Origin: Candidatus Aenigmatarchaeota archaeon
GTDB taxonomy: Archaea > Aenigmatarchaeota > Aenigmatarchaeia > CG10238-14 > SpSt-28
DNA: 18,175 bases
Direction of reading: 5' to 3'
Assembly (NCBI GenBank): GCA_025058985.1
Contig: JANXEB010000120.1
Span: forward strand, 1 to 18,175
In this document: in pieces, positions 15,098-18,175 of the stretch
How the letters are laid out: the number at the start of each line of letters is the position of its first letter
How positions within the stretch are numbered: the stretch's first letter is position 1
The notes under the pieces: model-generated
What the model saw: the letters and a program-made list of their open reading frames with translations, nothing else
Told to the model about the DNA's origin: nothing
Database searches by the model: none
Program-made: the position numbers and the translations under genes

Positions 15098-16299
15098 TAA
15101 AGTACTTCTATTCCAGGCATTGGTTTTCCCGATAGATAAGTTATTAAAGCACCACCAGCTATACTTATATATGAAAACTTACTAGCATCTATTTTAAGTT
15201 TTTCTATTGCAACACCAGTATCACCACCACCAATTAGTTTAAAAGCATTCAAATTTGCTATTGCTTTAAGAATAGCTTTTGTTCCTTTTTCAAAGCCTTT
15301 TTTCTCATAAACACCAGCGGGACCTTTTACTAGAATTGTTTTTGCCTTTTTAATATAATACTTATAACTTCTAATAGTTTTTTTACCTATATCCAGTATT
15401 GCCGATTTTGCTGGTAATTTTTCTACATCTATTTCCACTCTTTTACCATCTTCTTCAAGTGCTACGTCTAATGGCAATTTAATTTTTTTTCCGTATTTTT
15501 CTAATAATTGTTTAGCATCTTCTACTAGTTCAATTAGTTTCTTTTTCTCTAAAACTTCTTTTGTAGCATTTCCTATATCATATCCTTTTGCTAAAAGAAG
15601 TAATGGTGCTAAAAGTCCTGTTGTTAATACAAAGTCCAAGCTACCTTTTTCTAACATATGTTTCATTATTGCTATACAATCATCTATCTTAGCACCGCCT
15701 AGTATATAAACTAAAGGTCTCTCTGGATTAGAAATTTTTTCACAAGCTTTTATTTCATTTTCCATTACTCTACCTGCAAAAGTTGGTAAAACTTTTGAAA
15801 AACCAACTATTGAAGCATGTGCTCTATGAGAAGCTGAAAATGCATCTTGAACAAAAATATTAGCTAGTGGTGCTAATGTTTGTACGAGTTTACTTTTTGC
15901 ATGTTCTTCCGCCGTTTTTTCCTCAGTTTCTTCATCTAAATACCTAACATTATCTAGCAAAAGTATTTCACCTTTTTTCAAATTTTTTATATTTTCTATG
16001 GCTTTTTCTCCAATTATATCGTTTACAAACTTAACTTCTTTTCCAATATACTTAGATAGTAAAATAGCATGTTGTTCAAGACTTATGAAATCTTTATCAC
16101 CTTTTCTTCCTTGATGTGCTAATATAACAACCTTAGCACCTCTATTACTAAGTTCTCTAATGGTTTTTGAATGTTCTCTAATTCTTTCATTATCTATTAC
16201 TTTACCACTTTCATCTACTGGAGAGTTAATATCTACTCTTACTAAAACCACTTTATTTTCTACATCGATATTATCAATAGTTTTGAATGTTTTTTCCAT
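15097..16299 (-). CDS. pgk: Phosphoglycerate kinase, archaeal type
   Basis: PGK transfers phosphate from 1,3-bisphosphoglycerate to ADP, the ATP-yielding step after GAPDH. The 400 residues are full length. N-terminal substrate-binding segments VLVRVDINSPVD and VVILAHQGRKGD follow the archaeal pattern (bacterial forms read SHLGRPKG). Also present are LLLDNVRYLDEE, VQDAFSASHRAHASIVG, VYILGGAKIDD, LVKGPAGVYE and the nucleotide-binding GGGDTGVAIEKL plus SIAGGALITYLSG. It starts nine bases after the gap stop and its stop overlaps the phosphoesterase ATG, so three genes form one unit. Confidence 0.97.
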   Translation of the reverse strand: MEKTFKTIDNIDVENKVVLVRVDINSPVDESGKVIDNERIREHSKTIRELSNRGAKVVILAHQGRKGDKDFISLEQHAILLSKYIGKEVKFVNDIIGEKAIENIKNLKKGEILLLDNVRYLDEETEEKTAEEHAKSKLVQTLAPLANIFVQDAFSASHRAHASIVGFSKVLPTFAGRVMENEIKACEKISNPERPLVYILGGAKIDDCIAIMKHMLEKGSLDFVLTTGLLAPLLLLAKGYDIGNATKEVLEKKKLIELVEDAKQLLEKYGKKIKLPLDVALEEDGKRVEIDVEKLPAKSAILDIGKKTIRSYKYYIKKAKTILVKGPAGVYEKKGFEKGTKAILKAIANLNAFKLIGGGDTGVAIEKLKIDASKFSYISIAGGALITYLSGKPMPGIEVL

Positions 16300-16308
16300 A
16301 TTACTTGA

Positions 16309-17313
16309 TTACTTGTAAATATACTTTATTAAATCTATCAATAGTTTTGAATACGCATATTCGTTATCATACCATCCTAACACTTTTGCTAAATTTCCTA
16401 TAGCCATTGTTGATAAACCATCTATTATACAGGCATGTGGATTTCCTATAATATCTACTGAAACAATAGGATCTTCTGTATATTGTAGAATTCCTTTTAA
16501 TTTTCCTTCTGCAGCTTCTTTAAATGCTTTATTTATTTCTTGAGGAGTAACTTCCCTTTTTAATTCAACTATCAGATCTGTGATAGAACCGTTTGCAACA
16601 GGTACTCTTAAAGCAATTCCATCCAATTTTCCTTTCATTTCTGGTATAACGTCACCAATAGCTCTAGCTGCTCCTGTAGTTGTTGGAATTATAGATAAAT
16701 TACAAGCTCTTGCTCTTCTTAAATCTCTATGAGGCAAATCTAAAACTCTTTGATCATTTGTATATGCGTGGCAAGTTGTCATAAATCCTTTTATTATTCC
16801 AAAATTTTCATGTAAAACTTTTACCATTGGTGCTAGGCAGTTAGTTGTGCAAGATGCCATTGAAATTATATTATGCTTTTCTTTATTGTATATTTCATGA
16901 TTAACTCCCAGAACTATTGTAACATCTGGATTCTTAGCAGGTGCTGAAATCACTACTTTTTTAGCTCCAGCTTTTATATGTTTTTCAGCACTTTCTCTAT
17001 CTGTAAATTCTCCTGTTGATTCTATAACAACATCAACACCCAATTGCTTCCAAGGTAATTCTATTGGATCTTTTTTCGAAAACACTTTTATTTCTTTTCC
17101 ATCAACTATTATAGCATCTTGTTTGTGTTTTACTTCAGCATCTAGTATTCCATGTACAGAATCATATTTTAAAAGGTGTGCTAGTGTTCTTGCATCTGTT
17201 AAATCATTTACAGCTACTATTTCAAAGTTTTTCCAGAATTCTTTATCTTTTAAAGCCGCTCTAAAAGATATTCTTCCTATTCTTCCAAAGCCATTTATTG
17301 CTACCTTTATCAT
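16309..17313 (-). CDS. gap: Glyceraldehyde-3-phosphate dehydrogenase, bacterial (class I) type
   Basis: The 334-residue NAD-dependent phosphorylating GAPDH makes 1,3-bisphosphoglycerate for PGK. The sequence is bacterial/eukaryotic class I, not the archaeal class II form: INGFGRIGR (7-14), NDL (36-38, Asp37 favouring NAD), SCTTNC with catalytic Cys155, His182 in CHAYTNDQ, RVLDLPHRDLRRARA with Leu193-Pro194 (also the NAD-type pair), IPTTTGAARA, RVPVANGS and WYDNEYAYS. Length is standard. The Cys before His182, where Val or Ile is usual, is a small oddity. It is the first gene of the gap-pgk-phosphoesterase unit. Lateral acquisition from bacteria is inferred from the class; base composition matches its neighbours, so any transfer is old. 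Confidence 0.97.
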   Translation of the reverse strand: MIKVAINGFGRIGRISFRAALKDKEFWKNFEIVAVNDLTDARTLAHLLKYDSVHGILDAEVKHKQDAIIVDGKEIKVFSKKDPIELPWKQLGVDVVIESTGEFTDRESAEKHIKAGAKKVVISAPAKNPDVTIVLGVNHEIYNKEKHNIISMASCTTNCLAPMVKVLHENFGIIKGFMTTCHAYTNDQRVLDLPHRDLRRARACNLSIIPTTTGAARAIGDVIPEMKGKLDGIALRVPVANGSITDLIVELKREVTPQEINKAFKEAAEGKLKGILQYTEDPIVSVDIIGNPHACIIDGLSTMAIGNLAKVLGWYDNEYAYSKLLIDLIKYIYK

Positions 17314-17342
17314 AATTAATTTTTGGTTTTTATATTTTTTAG
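17314..17342. promoter_or_regulatory. Divergent promoter, gap (-) / radical SAM gene (+)
   Basis: A 29-base gap. On the minus strand, AAAAAATATA lies about 20-28 bases upstream of the gap ATG, a plausible TATA box. On the plus strand, CATAATTAAT begins 32 bases before the ATG at 17343, overlapping the gap start codon. Layout as in the other three divergent gaps, two bases longer. Confidence 0.5.
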
Positions 17343-18146
17343 ATGATTATTAAAGAAATTAACTGCAAAACTTTACTCAATAAAAGTAAAATAGAAGATT
17401 ATTGTATTAATTGTTATATTGGTTGTAGCCATTCTTGCAAATATTGTTATGCAGAGTTTATAACAAGAAAAATGACTTCTCATAAAGAAGAATGGGGTAG
17501 TTTTGTTGATGTGAAAATAAATGCTCCGAATATCTTGAGAGAAGAAATAAAAAGAAAGAAAAAAGGTAAGGTTTTTCTAAGTAGTTTAACAGATCCTTAT
17601 CAACCTATAGAGAAAAAATATGAATTAACCAGGAAATGTTTAGAAATTTTATTAAATTATAATTTTCCTATAGTAGTTCAAACAAAATCATATTTAGTAT
17701 TAAGAGATTTAGATTTATTTAAAAAATTTGAATCTTGTAAAATTGGTTTTACTATTACTACCTTAGATGATGATATAAGAAAAATTTTTGAACCAAATTC
17801 TTCTAGTGTTGAGGAAAAAATAAAAGCAATAGAAATTTTAAAAAATAATGGAATTTTTGTTTATATTTTTTTCGGACCAGTTTTACCTTTTTTATCTGAC
17901 GAAAATTTGGAAGAATACTTTAATAAAATGGTTGAATTAAACATAGATGAGGTTTTAATAGATAAGCTCAATTTAAAACCAGGATTGTGGAATAGTATTA
18001 GAAAGGTTTTAGAAACCAATTATCCAAAATTATTAGAAGAATGGAGAAAAATTCTTTTTTTAAAAAATAACTATTGGGATTTGCTTAAAAAAAGAATAAA
18101 GAGAATTTGTTATGAAAAGAAAATAAAATATATTTTTTGTTATTAG
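17343..18146 (+). CDS. SplB-family radical SAM protein (spore-photolyase-like)
   Basis: A 267-residue radical S-adenosylmethionine enzyme. The [4Fe-4S] ligands are Cys28-x3-Cys32-x2-Cys35 in GCSHSCKYCYAEF. The segment VFLSSLTDPYQPIEKKYELTRKCLEIL is the family signature of the SplB/COG1533 group. A repeated barrel pattern follows (IVVQTKS, IGFTITTLDD, IFVYIFFGPVLP). Members include spore photoproduct lyase, but most archaeal relatives have no known substrate; the extra Cys residues near the N-terminus (Cys8, Cys21, Cys24) could be structural. I would not call it a DNA-repair enzyme on this evidence. It diverges from gap, and nothing but nine bases separates it from a possible next gene. Confidence 0.88.
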   Translation: MIIKEINCKTLLNKSKIEDYCINCYIGCSHSCKYCYAEFITRKMTSHKEEWGSFVDVKINAPNILREEIKRKKKGKVFLSSLTDPYQPIEKKYELTRKCLEILLNYNFPIVVQTKSYLVLRDLDLFKKFESCKIGFTITTLDDDIRKIFEPNSSSVEEKIKAIEILKNNGIFVYIFFGPVLPFLSDENLEEYFNKMVELNIDEVLIDKLNLKPGLWNSIRKVLETNYPKLLEEWRKILFLKNNYWDLLKKRIKRICYEKKIKYIFCY

Positions 18147-18155
18147 AAGTATTTT

Positions 18156-18175
18156 ATGCTTTCTGAAAAACCTTT
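18156..18175 (+). CDS. Possible start of a further gene, cut by the window edge
   Basis: An ATG nine bases after the radical SAM stop opens a frame (MLSEKP) to the window end. Spacing matches other same-strand junctions here, but six codons give no identity. Confidence 0.25.

Overview
The window is a very compact, strongly A+T-rich piece of an archaeal chromosome. Archaeal or eukaryote-type markers include an MCM helicase, ribosomal proteins eL19, eL42 and eS26, the archaeal amidotransferase subunit GatE, a tRNA-splicing endonuclease, a PAC2-type proteasome chaperone and an archaeal-type phosphoglycerate kinase. Small protein sizes, genes that touch or overlap, a ribosomal cluster cut short after uS5, a three-unit splicing endonuclease of the type described from ARMAN lineages and a bacterial-type GAPDH together suggest a reduced-genome DPANN-type archaeon. 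I cannot name the phylum. By my gene boundaries only about 170 of 18,175 bases lie between genes, and no gap is longer than 29 bases. I see no mobile elements, CRISPR arrays or tRNA genes.

The layout is nine alternating transcription units. (1) + strand, 1-1498: the C-terminal end of an AglB/STT3 oligosaccharyltransferase, a small PD-(D/E)XK nuclease-like protein and a 78-residue conserved-looking protein. (2) - strand, 6102-1507: eL19, uL18, uS5, a metallophosphoesterase, eL42 and MCM, all touching or overlapping. (3) + strand, 6130-10074: a degenerate CBS-like protein, a four-CBS protein, a three-helix membrane protein, uS11 and GatE. (4) - strand, 10353-10063: eS26. (5) + strand, 10381-12126: EndA and a site-2-protease-like M50 peptidase. 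(6) - strand, 12973-12109: a lone 5S rRNA gene, then a PAC2 protein seven bases downstream. (7) + strand, 13001-14752: a secreted transglutaminase-fold protein with Ser in place of the catalytic Cys. (8) - strand, 17313-14732: bacterial-type GAPDH, archaeal-type PGK and a stand-alone LigD-type 3'-phosphoesterase. (9) + strand, 17343 to the end: a SplB-family radical SAM protein and possibly the first codons of another gene.

Most of the genes serve core information processing: translation (six ribosomal proteins, 5S rRNA, GatE), tRNA splicing and replication (MCM). A lower-glycolysis pair (GAPDH to PGK) is joined to a DNA or RNA 3'-end repair enzyme. The envelope and membrane are represented by AglB, the M50 protease, the secreted transglutaminase-like protein and the CBS-linked membrane protein.

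The most notable signals are these: all four divergent gaps are 27, 27, 27 and 29 bases, with AT-rich boxes that butt against the opposite start codon; EndA has a three-unit architecture; the transglutaminase-like protein has a Cys-to-Ser change; GatE lacks most of its usual insertion domain; GAPDH looks transferred from bacteria; and a three-gene CBS/membrane module of unknown function sits ahead of uS11-gatE.
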